This document shows, in pieces, positions 8,798 to 17,872 of a DNA stretch of 64,000 nt (its first letter is position 1; every line of letters starts with the position of its first letter). The notes beneath the pieces were generated by a model. That model saw only the letters and a program-made list of their open reading frames with translations. It was not told the DNA's origin and did not search any database. The stretch spans positions 1 through 64,000 of the forward strand of contig CAWIJO010000007.1 in assembly GCA_963836355.1 (NCBI GenBank), given 5' to 3'. This stretch comes from Palsa-506 sp963836355 (lineage in GTDB: Bacteria > Actinomycetota > Actinomycetes > Streptosporangiales > Streptosporangiaceae). Both the position numbers and the translations under genes were made by a program.

Positions 8798-9532
8798 CTA
8801 AACCCCATGGCATTGGAGCGCTCCGGCTGTGTTCATCTTCGACTTGATCTTGGTACGTATAGCCTCAGCTTCCGCTTCACCATCATCGGAGAGAGTCCAC
8901 AGCAGCCGCCATCGCCCGTCCGCGCGCGATTCGCTGACGAGGCAAAGCAGTTCCCCACGCGCGACGGGAGTGTCCCGCCGGGTCAGCTTCGAAACCACCC
9001 ACCCGATCAGGGGATCGTTTCCTACTACGAGAGGAGCATCCGCCGTGGCCCGACGTGCCTGCCCGTTCCCGGTGCGGGACGCCTCCAGCCACTCGCACAG
9101 ATTCCGGAACACCAGATCGTCGGGCGAGTAGGCCGACAGGCTCTGTCCAAGGTCATGTCCCACGGGCACTGAGAGGGGGATCAGCGCGGGCATCCAATGC
9201 TGCCTGCCATCAGCAGATCTTCCCATGCTGTGCTCAGCCGGGAGACGGCGAGCGAACGGGTACTGCTCAGCCCAGCCTTCGCAGCGCCGAACGTGCGCAA
9301 GCACATCACGGGTAAGCACGTCCGCCGTTTCCTGGACCTCGGTCGAGGTTGACGTGACCCACACGTGGACTGTCCAATCCGGCTGACCCCGCCACTCAGC
9401 CTGGACCCACTCGGAGAACCGCATCGCCAGCGAACGGATGTGAGCCGACCCTTCCTCGGTCAAATGGCCCTCGTCATGCTTTGCGTGTCGCATGAGGAAC
9501 AGGTACCGCGGCGTGTCGCGAGAGCCGGTCAA
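8798..9532 (-). CDS. Histidine phosphatase superfamily protein with altered second catalytic site
   Basis: About 244 residues. The phosphohistidine motif is clear near the N-terminus (LFLMRHAKHDEG, H16 in this numbering), placing it with phosphoglycerate-mutase/SixA-like phosphatases. The second motif, normally VGHNP with a catalytic His, reads LVVGNDPLIGW, so that His is absent; activity may be lost or changed. Start choice: TTG 9532 has GGGAGG 4 bases upstream and lies just before the first strand; an in-frame TTG at 9574 would add 14 residues without a good ribosome site. No operon partners. Confidence 0.65.
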   Translation of the reverse strand: MTGSRDTPRYLFLMRHAKHDEGHLTEEGSAHIRSLAMRFSEWVQAEWRGQPDWTVHVWVTSTSTEVQETADVLTRDVLAHVRRCEGWAEQYPFARRLPAEHSMGRSADGRQHWMPALIPLSVPVGHDLGQSLSAYSPDDLVFRNLCEWLEASRTGNGQARRATADAPLVVGNDPLIGWVVSKLTRRDTPVARGELLCLVSESRADGRWRLLWTLSDDGEAEAEAIRTKIKSKMNTAGALQCHGV

Positions 9533-9958
9533 CGCACCTCCCGAGTGCTCAGCGGCGACGCCCAATGCGAACAATGGCGATCATGCCGGACATGCGTCCT
9601 CGGCGTAGCCGACCGCAGCAAAACCGCACTTTCTCACCTCGTATATACCCGGCACGCAGCGCCCTCAACTTGGAATAAGCAACCGTGGCAGCCGCCCGCC
9701 GATCATGCAGATCTGCGCGCGGCGTAGGTTATTCCGTCAGGCGGCTCGGCGCGCGCTCCATTGCACACCCCCGGCACCCATCCCGCTCTGCCGCGACGGT
9801 GCGGGGTGGACCGCTCGCTGGTCCACGCCTGGCTCGCAGAGCTCATAACGGATTTCTTCGCACAGCACCTGTCGCCCGCTTGAGCGCGCCGCCGGATACT
9901 GGCCGCGAGGCGCCCGGCCTGTGTCTCAAAGCCGCGGCGCACGGGCTGCACGCCAGGC
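9533..9958. other. Gene-free stretch, no recognisable features
   Basis: Apart from the alternative start of the phosphatase (to 9574) I see no coding frame, tRNA or clear hairpin. Confidence 0.35.
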
Positions 9959-10522
9959 TTACGGGCACTGCGCGACCGGCCGGATCTGGGCGATGGCCTG
10001 AGCGGGCACGGTGATGACACCGTTGCCAGTGCGGACGCTGATGGCACCGGCCGGCCCGTTAACAAGCGGGCCGCACCAGGCCTGGCCAGTGGTGCCGGTG
10101 ACGGCGACAGCGATGGTGCTGCTACTGGCCGCTGGCCACCAGCCAGGGAGCGCGGCGATCACGGCCAGGATCAAAGCGACGATGGTGAGCCGGATTCCGG
10201 CACGCAGCCGGGCGGCGGCGTGCGCGGCGGACGGCGAGGTGCTGGCGTCATCAGCGGCGTCGCCGACTGGGTAGGCGACCCGGCCGACAACGAAGATCGC
10301 CAGGCATGCGACCGCCAGTGCGGCGACGGCCAGCGCCGCAGCCAGCCACTGGACTGCGCTGGGAGCCGGGCTGCTGGCGGTGCGCAAGACGCCGCAGATG
10401 CCGATGAAGCCCAAGACGGCCAGCTGGATGGTATGCCAGCCGCGGGCGGATGCGGAAAGCTCTGCCAGCCGCTCCGCGGGCGCGGCGGCCGGCCGGGCGG
10501 TGCCAGCTTCACTTGGCTCCAT
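9959..10522 (-). CDS. Conserved-looking membrane protein of unknown function
   Basis: A 187-residue protein with an Ala/Pro/Glu-rich cytoplasmic-looking N-terminus, then hydrophobic segments near residues 30-48 (TIQLAVLGFIGICGVL), 58-82 (WLAAALAVAALAVACLAIFVVG) and 110-130 (IRLTIVALILAVIAALPGWW), followed by a ~55-residue C-terminal tail that would lie outside the membrane if there are three spans. ATG 10522 has GGAAG about 5 bases upstream. No family recognised and no operon neighbours. Confidence 0.6.
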   Translation of the reverse strand: MEPSEAGTARPAAAPAERLAELSASARGWHTIQLAVLGFIGICGVLRTASSPAPSAVQWLAAALAVAALAVACLAIFVVGRVAYPVGDAADDASTSPSAAHAAARLRAGIRLTIVALILAVIAALPGWWPAASSSTIAVAVTGTTGQAWCGPLVNGPAGAISVRTGNGVITVPAQAIAQIRPVAQCP

Positions 10523-10974
10523 GCGTGCTTCCTACCCCGGTAGCCAAGCCGTTCCGCACCGATTTTGCGCCCGGTCATCGGTCATGCCTGATCACCACGC
10601 CAGAGAGCCCGCACTTGCCGGCCACGCAACCGGATCTCGCGCGTCAAGCGGCGGGCAACACCGACCACAGAAAGTGACCTTAGGAGGCATCGGCTCCCGG
10701 CATCCGCCAGCGCCGGATCGCCGAATATTTTCATCTCTCCGAGGGCGGCCGCGATTGCCGTATCGAGTGCAGATCAGCCTGTTCGGGGCGGCCCTCGGCG
10801 TTGCCCGCTGCCGGCGGAGTCGTGCGGCACCAGCTGCGGTTGCTCCCGGCGCGGTCATGGGGACGCGGCCGTCCCGGTAGACGATCCCGTGCGGGACGGA
10901 GGGGCAGGATCGGTCGAGGGCCGGTTCAGTCGATCCGCTTGTGCTGCGTTGAACATGTGTTTAGTATCTTGAAT
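10523..10974. other. Divergent intergenic region before the TetR/exporter operon
   Basis: No gene seen. Just before the TetR start the sequence turns AT-rich, with TTGAAC at 10949-10954, the palindrome ACATGT (10954-10959) and TAGTAT at 10962-10967. A TetR autoregulatory promoter is expected here. No Shine-Dalgarno precedes ATG 10975, so the transcript could be leaderless. Confidence 0.4.
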
Positions 10975-11619
10975 ATGGGTTCGAACACTGATGAGCGGGA
11001 CCTCACCGCCCGGGCGAACATCCGCAACGCCGCGCTGCGCCTGTTCGCCGAGCGCGGGCACGATGCGGTGACGGTGCGCGAGATCGCCACAGCTGCGGGG
11101 GTTTCGCCAGGCCTGGTGGTCCATCACTTCGGGAGCAAGGACGGCCTGCGGGTCGCCGTGGACGCCCGTGCGGCCGAGTCCTTCGACGCGATCTTCACCG
11201 AGCTCGGCGGTCAGGACCTCGCCGAGATGCTTGCCAGTGGCAAGGTCAGCACGTCGGTTGCCGAGGCGTTCGCCCGGGCGTTCCCCCACGGATCCCCGCT
11301 GCCGGCGTACCTGCGGCGACTGCTCCTCGCCAACGACCCGGCCGGGGCAGCGCTGTTCGGCCGTTGGTACGCCACCACCCGGCGCGTGCTGGACGCCATG
11401 GTTGAGCTCGGGGCCGCCGCGCCCACCGAGGACCCGGCCGTCCGGGCGGCGTTCCTGCTGGTCAACGACCTCGCCGTGATCCTGCTGCGCAATCAGATCG
11501 CCACCGTCATCGGCGACGACCCGTTGACGCCTGCCGGCCTCGACCGGTGGGCCCGGGACGTCACCGCCGTCTACACCGGGGGCGCGTTCGTGGCGCCTCC
11601 GGCGGAATCACTGTCATGA
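10975..11619 (+). CDS. TetR-family transcriptional regulator of the adjacent ABC exporter
   Basis: A 214-residue regulator. The N-terminal helix-turn-helix is plain (ALRLFAERGHDAVTVREIA, then GVSPGLVVHHFGSKDGL); the remainder is a helical ligand-binding domain. ATG 10975 is used because the HTH sits at the expected distance; the frame is open upstream but without similarity. Its TGA overlaps the ATG of the ABC ATPase (ATGA, 11616-11619), so the three genes are translationally coupled. TetR repressors in this arrangement usually control the exporter in response to its substrate; that is inference. Confidence 0.88.
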   Translation: MGSNTDERDLTARANIRNAALRLFAERGHDAVTVREIATAAGVSPGLVVHHFGSKDGLRVAVDARAAESFDAIFTELGGQDLAEMLASGKVSTSVAEAFARAFPHGSPLPAYLRRLLLANDPAGAALFGRWYATTRRVLDAMVELGAAAPTEDPAVRAAFLLVNDLAVILLRNQIATVIGDDPLTPAGLDRWARDVTAVYTGGAFVAPPAESLS

Positions 11620-12572
11620 CCGGCACCCACCCCGTGATCCGCGCCGAGGGACTCACCAAGGTCTTCGGCGACGTTCGGGCCCTCGACGGCCTGGACCTGA
11701 CCGTTCGCCCGGGTGAGGTGCACGGCTTCCTCGGGCCCAACGGCTCCGGCAAGTCCACCACGATCCGCGTGCTGCTGGGGCTCATGAAAGCCACTTCGGG
11801 CCACGCCGAGCTGTTCGGCAGCGATCCCTGGCACGACGCACCCCGCCTGCACCGCCGGCTGGCCTATGTCGCCGGCGACGTCGCCCTCTGGCCGGCACTG
11901 ACAGGGGGCCAGTGCCTCGACGTCCTGGGCGCCACCCAGGGCGGAGTCGACGGGCGGCGTCGCGCGGACCTCGTCGAGCGGTTCGACCTCGACCCCGCCA
12001 AGCGCGTCCGCGACTACTCCAAGGGCAACCGGCAGAAGGTGGCCCTGATCGCCGCACTGGCCGCCGACGCGGACCTGCTGGTGCTCGACGAGCCCACCTC
12101 GGGTCTGGACCCACTGATGGAGCAGGCCTTCCAGCAGTGCGTCCGCGACCGGCGCGCGGACGGCGTGACCGTGCTGCTGTCCAGTCACATCATGAGCGAG
12201 GTGGAGGCACTGGCTGACCGGGTGAGCATCATCCGGCGGGGCCGCACCGTCACCAGCGGCACCCTCGCCGACCTACGCCGGCACACCCGGACCGCCGTCC
12301 ACGCCGTCACCGTCGCCGAACCCGGCGGGCTAGCCGACGCCGACGGGGTCGCCGACCATCAAAGCGAGCGGCTCGACGGGCTCACGGACTCCCGGTTCAC
12401 CATCGACCCCGACCACCTCGACGCCGTCATCGGGCGACTCCACGCGGCGGGCATCCACACCCTCACGGTCACGCCACCCAGCCTCGACGCGCTGTTCCTG
12501 CGCAGCTACGGACAAAATCTGGACTCGGACGGCGCGGCGGCAGACGAGAATCTCGCTGAGGCCTCGAAATGA
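11616..12572 (+). CDS. ABC transporter ATP-binding protein (drug/antibiotic exporter type)
   Basis: A 318-residue nucleotide-binding subunit powering the permease encoded next. Walker A is GPNGSGKST at residues 40-48. The signature region reads YSKGNRQK instead of the classic LSGGQ, a variant common in this exporter group. Walker B and D-loop follow as LLVLDEPTSGLDP, and the switch His is in LLSSHIMSEVEAL. The ~80-residue C-terminal extension (HAVTVAEPGG to the end) is typical of DrrA-like exporters. The start overlaps the regulator stop by ATGA and its own stop overlaps the permease start in the same way. Confidence 0.9.
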   Translation: MTGTHPVIRAEGLTKVFGDVRALDGLDLTVRPGEVHGFLGPNGSGKSTTIRVLLGLMKATSGHAELFGSDPWHDAPRLHRRLAYVAGDVALWPALTGGQCLDVLGATQGGVDGRRRADLVERFDLDPAKRVRDYSKGNRQKVALIAALAADADLLVLDEPTSGLDPLMEQAFQQCVRDRRADGVTVLLSSHIMSEVEALADRVSIIRRGRTVTSGTLADLRRHTRTAVHAVTVAEPGGLADADGVADHQSERLDGLTDSRFTIDPDHLDAVIGRLHAAGIHTLTVTPPSLDALFLRSYGQNLDSDGAAADENLAEASK

Positions 12573-14179
12573 AGGCACGGCATCTGGCTGCCCCGGACCG
12601 TCCGCGCGGTCTGGGCATCATGCTGCGCATCGTCGGGCGCATCCAGCGGCGCAGTGCTCTGATGTGGGTGCTCGTGCTGGGCGCGAGCATGATCGGCACC
12701 GCAGCGAGTATCGCTGCGCTCTACGACACCCCCGCCAAGATCCACACCTACGCCGGGGCCGTCACCTCTGGCAACGCCCTGGCGGCGATCAACGGCAAGG
12801 TTGAGGGCATCGGTTCTCTCGGCGGCGTGATCCAGGACGAGTTCGGCTTCCTGGCCGCCTTCCTGCTGCCGCTGCTGGGAATCGGCATGGTGGCACGGGC
12901 GACGCGCCGTGAGGAGGAGTCCGGCCGGCTCGAGCTGCTGCTCGGCGGGCGCATCGCCCGCCACGAACCCACGTTGGCGGCGCTCGTGGTGGCCACCGCC
13001 ACGATCGCCGCCACCGGGGCGCTATTCGCCGCCGGGCTGGCTGCCTCCGGCGTCCCGCTCGCAGGGTCGGTCCTCTACGCACTTTCCCTGAGCGCCCTGG
13101 CCTTCGTCTTCGCCGGCCTCGCCGCCCTGCTGGCGCAGCTCACCCTGCACGCCCGCGGGGTCTACACCTGGAGCCTGATCGTCCTCGCGGCGTCCTACGT
13201 CCTGCGAGGCGTCGGCGACGTGACCAAGACCTGGGCCACGTGGCTCTCCCCGCTCGGCTGGGCGGAGAAGACAGCCCCGTTCGGGGACCAACGCTGGTGG
13301 GTCCTGGCCATCCCGTGCGCGGTCGGTCTCACCCTGGGTGGAGCGGCGCTGCGGCTGGCCGCCCGACGCGACCTGGGCAGCGCTCTGGTCCGGAGCCGTG
13401 CCGGCCCCGATCGGGCCGCGGCGCGGCTGCGCGGCCCGATCGGGCTCGCGGTCTGGATCCACCGGCCCGCCACCCTCGGCTGGCTCGCCGGCGGCGTGCT
13501 GCTTGCGGGGATGATGGGCGCCCTGTCCCAGCAGCTGCTCGACGCGATGGCCGGCAACCCCGCTCTTGCCCAGGCCATGGGTATCGCCAACGGTCGGTCG
13601 ATGGACGGGTTCGTCGCGGCCACCCAGCTCTACCTGGCCGTCATCGGGGCGGGATACGTCGTCCAGGCCATCGGCACGCTGCGGGCCGAGGAGGCCGACG
13701 GCCGGCTGGAGACGCGGCTTTCCGGCACGTTGTCCCGCGCCCGCTGGCTCGCCTCGCACGCGCTGGTGGTGCTGGGTGGCCTCCTGACGATCGTGCTCGG
13801 CTCGTCGCTCGTCCTGGGCCTCGCGACCGCGCTGGCGGCCGGCGACATGGCAGAACTCGGCCCCACCCTGAGTTCCGGACTGGCCTACCTTCCGGCCGAG
13901 CTCGTGCTCGCCGGGCTGGCGCTGGCGGTCTATGGCCAACGTCCTCGGCTGTTCGGGATCGCCTGGGCCGGCTACGCCGCGATGACGTTCATCGCGTTCC
14001 TCGGTCCCGGCCTGAAGTTCCGCCAGTGGGTGCTCGATCTCTCGCCGACCACACATGTGGGCAACCCCCCGGCAGGCGCGATCCAGACCGGCACACTCAC
14101 CGTGATGACCGGCGTCGCCATGACCCTCATGGCAGTCGGCTTCGCAGCCTTCCGCCGGCGCGGGATCCCCCAGGCATAG
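12569..14179 (+). CDS. ABC exporter permease, two-half polyketide/drug exporter type
   Basis: A 536-residue integral membrane protein with roughly twelve hydrophobic segments in two similar halves (each with a segment such as RREEESGRLELLLGGRIARH or RAEEADGRLETRLSGTLSRA between spans). That duplicated layout matches actinobacterial ABC-2-like permeases annotated as exporters of polyketide antibiotics. It would form the pore driven by the upstream ATPase. The ATG overlaps the ATPase stop (12569-12572). A hairpin at 14311-14341 likely ends the operon. Substrate unknown. Confidence 0.87.
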   Translation: MKARHLAAPDRPRGLGIMLRIVGRIQRRSALMWVLVLGASMIGTAASIAALYDTPAKIHTYAGAVTSGNALAAINGKVEGIGSLGGVIQDEFGFLAAFLLPLLGIGMVARATRREEESGRLELLLGGRIARHEPTLAALVVATATIAATGALFAAGLAASGVPLAGSVLYALSLSALAFVFAGLAALLAQLTLHARGVYTWSLIVLAASYVLRGVGDVTKTWATWLSPLGWAEKTAPFGDQRWWVLAIPCAVGLTLGGAALRLAARRDLGSALVRSRAGPDRAAARLRGPIGLAVWIHRPATLGWLAGGVLLAGMMGALSQQLLDAMAGNPALAQAMGIANGRSMDGFVAATQLYLAVIGAGYVVQAIGTLRAEEADGRLETRLSGTLSRARWLASHALVVLGGLLTIVLGSSLVLGLATALAAGDMAELGPTLSSGLAYLPAELVLAGLALAVYGQRPRLFGIAWAGYAAMTFIAFLGPGLKFRQWVLDLSPTTHVGNPPAGAIQTGTLTVMTGVAMTLMAVGFAAFRRRGIPQA

Positions 14180-14310
14180 CGTCCCGATCGGGAACCTCAT
14201 ACCGGAACGCCTTAGGTCGAACGGCACGCCCGTGGAGGCCGTCCCGTAAAACCCGCCCGGTGAAGATTCCCGCACGGCTGCCCTATACGGGACACCGGAC
14301 AGACGCTGAG

Positions 14311-14341
14311 GGCTCCTTCCGCAGCGCCAGCGGAAGGGGCC
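14311..14341 (+). terminator. Intrinsic-type hairpin after the TetR/ABC operon
   Basis: GGCTCCTTCCGC (14311-14322) pairs with GCGGAAGGGGCC (14330-14341) around a 7-base loop, with one G-U pair, and is followed by TTTG. It lies about 130 bases after the permease stop and before a convergent transposase pseudogene. Confidence 0.7.
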
Positions 14342-14398
14342 TTTGCAGCACCCGGCCTTTGCCGATGCTCAAGAGAGACCTGTTGGCTTATTCGGGGG

Positions 14399-16081
14399 TC
14401 AGGCGGCGGTGGTGAGGTCGAGTCGCTGGAGGTGGGTGGTCCGGGTGCGGTCGAGTGGTTTGCTGGTCCACCAGGCGTCGAGCCGGATCAGGTTGATCGC
14501 GGCGGCTGCGGCGTTGTGCTCGAGGCGGGTTTTGTCCAGGCCGAGGTAGCGGGCGCGCCGGATGCCGGTGACGTGGGTGGCCTGGCGCATGGTGCCCTCG
14601 ACTCCGGCGCGGATGTTGTACCGGTTTTTCCAGTCGCTGGTGGCCTGCCCGGCGCGGGCGGCGGCCACGGCCTCGTGGACTTCGCGGGGGCGCAGGGACA
14701 GCTGCCGGCCGGTGGCGGAGCGGGTGCACAGGTCCCTGGCCGGGCAGGGCCCGCAGGTGGCCGGGGCGAACCGGACTACGATCGACTGGGTTCGGTGTTT
14801 TTGGGTGCAGGGGCTCCAGACGGTGCTGACGGCGCCCTGCGGGCAGGTGACCTGCTGGTTGTCCGAGTCGATGGTGAACTCCCCGGCGGCGACCGGCCGA
14901 CGGGGCCTGCGGGGAGACGTTGGCGAGCAGCGGGCCGAGCAGGGTGATGCCCTCGCTCTGGCGGCAAGCAGCAGGTCCGCGCTGGTGTAGCCGGAATCGA
15001 CGGCGTGCTCGCCGGGGGCCAGCCCGGCGGCGTCGAGCATGTCGTGGACGGGCGTGGTCATCGCCGCGTCGGGCACGGCCGCGTGGGTGGTGGCGGCGCT
15101 GGTGATCAGGTTCGGCGCCGGCGGCAGGCCGGTGCCCGGGTCATCATCGGCGGCCTCGCTGCAGGTCTCGCTGAGATGCACCTTGTACCCGAGCCAGCTC
15201 TTACCGTGCTTTTCGGAGTACCGGGCATCCAGGTCGTAAGGGGACACGATCCGGGCTCTGCCCGGCGGGACGCCATGCTCGCTGGCCTCCCGCCGGATCA
15301 CCTTCTCCCCCTGCTCATCGATGCTGCGGTAGTACTGCTGGATCAGATCGCCCGCAGCGCCCCGACGGCGGGCAGTCCGGCCAGCCACGGCGGCGCGCCC
15401 GGCGCGCGCACCGCCTCCAGCAGGTGATATCCGTCCCTGCCGTACTGCACCGCGAGCGCCGTGCGCCTGGTCTCGCTCTCCGGCAGGCGGATCTCGTCGA
15501 TCCGCTGCCCGTACGCCTGCTGCCAGGAGGCGTCGATCACGCCGGCCAGCCAGTCCGGCGCGGCGGCGGCCAGCGCCTCCAGCGCCGCCCGGACGGTCTC
15601 CCCGGCCAGCTCCAGCCGGTTCAGGTCGCGGATCCGCGCCAGCACGTGCGTGGAGTCGGTGCGCTGCCGCCCGCCGGCCTTCACCAGCCCCAGCTCCGTG
15701 AGCCGGCCCAGCAGCAAGTCCAGGATCTTCAGCTCCAGGCTCCCGGCGACCAGCCGGGCCCGGAACTCGCTCAGCACGCTGAAGTCGAAGCCCTCATCTT
15801 CCAGCGCCAGGCCCAGGCAGTACTTCCAGTCAGCCGGCCCCGCACCGCGTCCGCGGCCTGCCGGTCGGTCAGGTTCCCGGTGAACTGCAGCACCGTGACC
15901 ATCGCCAGCTGCGCCGGGAGATCCCCGGCCTCCCCGCCGCCCCGACGCCCCGGCGAACGCCTCATCATCACACCAGCTGCCCAGCTGATCGCGGGCCCGG
16001 ATCGCCAGCGCCCCCTTCCGGAACGCCTTCCTGCGACCCTCGCGGTATCAGCGGGCACTCCGGCCACGGCTTCGGCTGCAT
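14399..16081 (-). pseudogene. IS1182-family transposase with several frameshifts
   Basis: Pieces of one transposase occur in order on the minus strand in alternating frames. The start is at ATG 16081 (MQPKPWPE). VTVLQFTGNLTDRQAADAV lies near 15880 and the next block (LSEFRARLV, QRTDSTHVLARIRDLNRLEL) spans 15777-15343. A long last block reads QQYYRSIDEQGEKVIRREAS, GKSWLGYKVHLSETC, HAVDSGYTSADLL and TSDWKNRYNIRAGVEGTM to the stop at 14399. At least three phase changes separate them (near 15950, 15800 and 15360), plus a local compensated pair near 14900-14950. GGCTTATT (14385-14392) and AATAAGC (16186-16192) could be remains of terminal repeats, but the match is weak. Non-functional as read. Confidence 0.85.
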
Positions 16082-16491
16082 CACATGACGACCGATTCTG
16101 CGGCGCAGACGAGAAGGGGAGAGCCGACGCAGAAAAGATCATGAACCAGACCAGGATCGTCAGCGGGACGCTACAGGGTGTCAGAAATAAGCAAGTAGAG
16201 CAGCAGTCACATCGCAACTGAGACCCGCCGCAGTCGATGTCCGTGGACGCCCAACCCAGGGGGCAGGCGTACACAACAACCTGATGTGCGCGGCTCAGCT
16301 CGTGATCGCCAAGGCAGCCCTGGCCGCCCCGAACGGCGGATACCGAACGTCAGATGATCGGCGTTGGCGAACACTGAGGGTGATGGCCCTGGCGCGTTGA
16401 CGCCGTGCCGTTTCTAGCTTGGCGCGGGCGGCGGGCCAGCCTGGCGAAATTCGGTTGCCGGCGCGCATGGGTTCGCGGGAGGCTGCTGGTC

Positions 16492-17030
16492 ATGGGCTCG
16501 GTCACCTGGGGCTCGGAGATCGCCCGGATCTACGACAGGACCTACGCGGCCAAGTTCGAGCCGTCTGTTCTCGGCCCCGTCGTCGACCTGCTGGCCGACC
16601 TGGCCCAGGGCGGCCCCGCGCTGGGAATTCGCTGCCGGGACCGGGCGGGTGGCGCTGCAGCTGAGTTCGCGGGGGATCGCCGTGCACGGCATCGAACTGT
16701 CCCCGCACATGGCCGGACAGCTGGCCGCCAAGCCCGGCGCCGAGGCGGTCCCGGTGACCATCGGCGACATGGCCACCACCCGAGTGCGCAGTACCTTCAG
16801 GCTCGTCTATCTGGTGGCGAACACGATCATGAACGTCACCACGCAGGACGACCAGCTGGCGGTCTTCGCCAACGCGGCTGCCCACCTGGAGCCCGGCGGA
16901 TGCTTTGTGGTGGAGGTGGAAGTACCCCAGTTGCGCCGGGTGCCCCCCGGCGAGGCCGGCTGGGTCTTCACCCTTGATCCTGATCACGTCGGGATCGAGA
17001 CTTTCGACGACACCGCAGCCCAGATCGCGT
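16492..17030 (+). pseudogene. SAM methyltransferase fragment with frameshift and lost 3' end
   Basis: Starts at ATG 16492 (MGSVTWGSEIARIYDRTY) with GGGAGG about 10 bases upstream. An extra G at 16623-16625 shifts the frame inside the SAM-binding motif; removing it gives LEFAAGTGRVALQL. The second frame continues GIAVHGIELSPHMAGQL, LVYLVANTIMNVTTQDDQL and LEPGGCFVVEV, all methyltransferase landmarks. Similarity ends at DDTAAQIAW (about 17030), where an unrelated minus-strand fragment starts. The usual ~250 residues are therefore cut to ~180. Confidence 0.75.
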
Positions 17031-17039
17031 GGGTTGTGA

Positions 17040-17278
17040 TCAACGGCGTCGCGAGGTGGCGCGTTCCCACCAGTCGATGGTTTCTGCGTCGGCGGTCATG
17101 CGTCGAGGATGCCGGCACGAACTCGGCGTGGCTGCCCGCCGCGGGAGAAGCAGAACTTCCAGAGTTCCCCGGCGTCGCGGTGGTAGTGGTGGACCGTCTC
17201 ATCTACGGTGCAGGCGTCGATATCGCCGACCCGGTAGCGGTCGATCGCCGCTGCGACGTGGCTGAGCAGCCCGGCCAT
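17040..17278 (-). pseudogene. Short remnant of a small actinobacterial protein
   Basis: On the minus strand AGLLSHVAAAIDRYRVGDID, VDETVHHYHRDAGELWKFC and, after a one-base phase change near 17100, MTADAETIDWWERATSRRR and stop (17040) read as one small protein of about 85 residues. I do not know its function; similar small proteins are often seen in actinobacterial accessory regions, from memory only. Its 3' end abuts the truncated methyltransferase on the other strand. Confidence 0.5.
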
Positions 17279-17512
17279 CTGCGCCTTTGGTAGGGGCTGA
17301 CCGGTTGCGGGCGGCGCGCCGTTCGGTCTTGATGCCCATGATCGGGACGGTACCGTCTTCCAGCCGATCCTGCGCCGGTGGTGGCTGACTGTGAATCGGC
17401 CAGTGGCCATCTGTGCGGACGGGTGGCCCGGTGCTGACCGGCCGCCAGGCAGATCCTCCCGTTCGGCACCGGCTTTGGTTGCCCTGCCACCGATTGCAGC
17501 GTGATCCAGATC

Positions 17513-17857
17513 TTATTCGGTTGTGTCTGGTGGATTGATGGTGATCCCTTCGTAGTGTCCGAGGTCGATGAGGCGGGTCCGCAGGCGTCGGAGACTGTCG
17601 TCTGCGCGTTGGGTGGTGCAGGCGCGGAGCACGTCCAGGGCTTTGATGGCAGCGTGATAGCGCTCCCAGGGTTCGCCGTTGTCGAGTAGCCGGAGAAGGA
17701 TGTCGCTACTGGTGCTGCTGGCCGGGCGGCGCGCAGCCCGGTCAGCGACGGAGATCGGGTAATCGATCCGGCCGTTGGTGACGTCGAGGGTGCGGGCGGT
17801 GAGGTCCGCCCATTGGTCGTCGCCGATGTTGGCGACGAAGGCCCAGCGGCCGAGGCC
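17513..17857 (-). pseudogene. C-terminal part of the gene split by the 17858-20306 element
   Basis: This frame encodes the last ~114 residues of the gene continuing from 20307 upward: deleting the element and one 5-bp copy joins EALTGL to GRWAFVANIGDDQWADL without a phase change. On its own it now opens at an ATG supplied by the insertion repeat (17870-17872) and reads MSGVLGLGRWAF, but lacks a ribosome site. The piece includes DILLRLLDNGEPWERYHAAI and ends INPPDTTE at 17513. Function unknown. Confidence 0.8.
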
Positions 17858-17872
17858 CAGGACTCCTGACAT
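17853..17872. repeat. Left target duplication and inverted repeat
   Basis: AGGCC (17853-17857) followed by the 15-bp left terminal repeat of the element. Confidence 0.9.

Noticed and set aside
13022..14275. 417-codon minus-strand frame
   Set aside because: Antisense to the exporter permease; strongly Gly/Arg/Asp-biased shadow.
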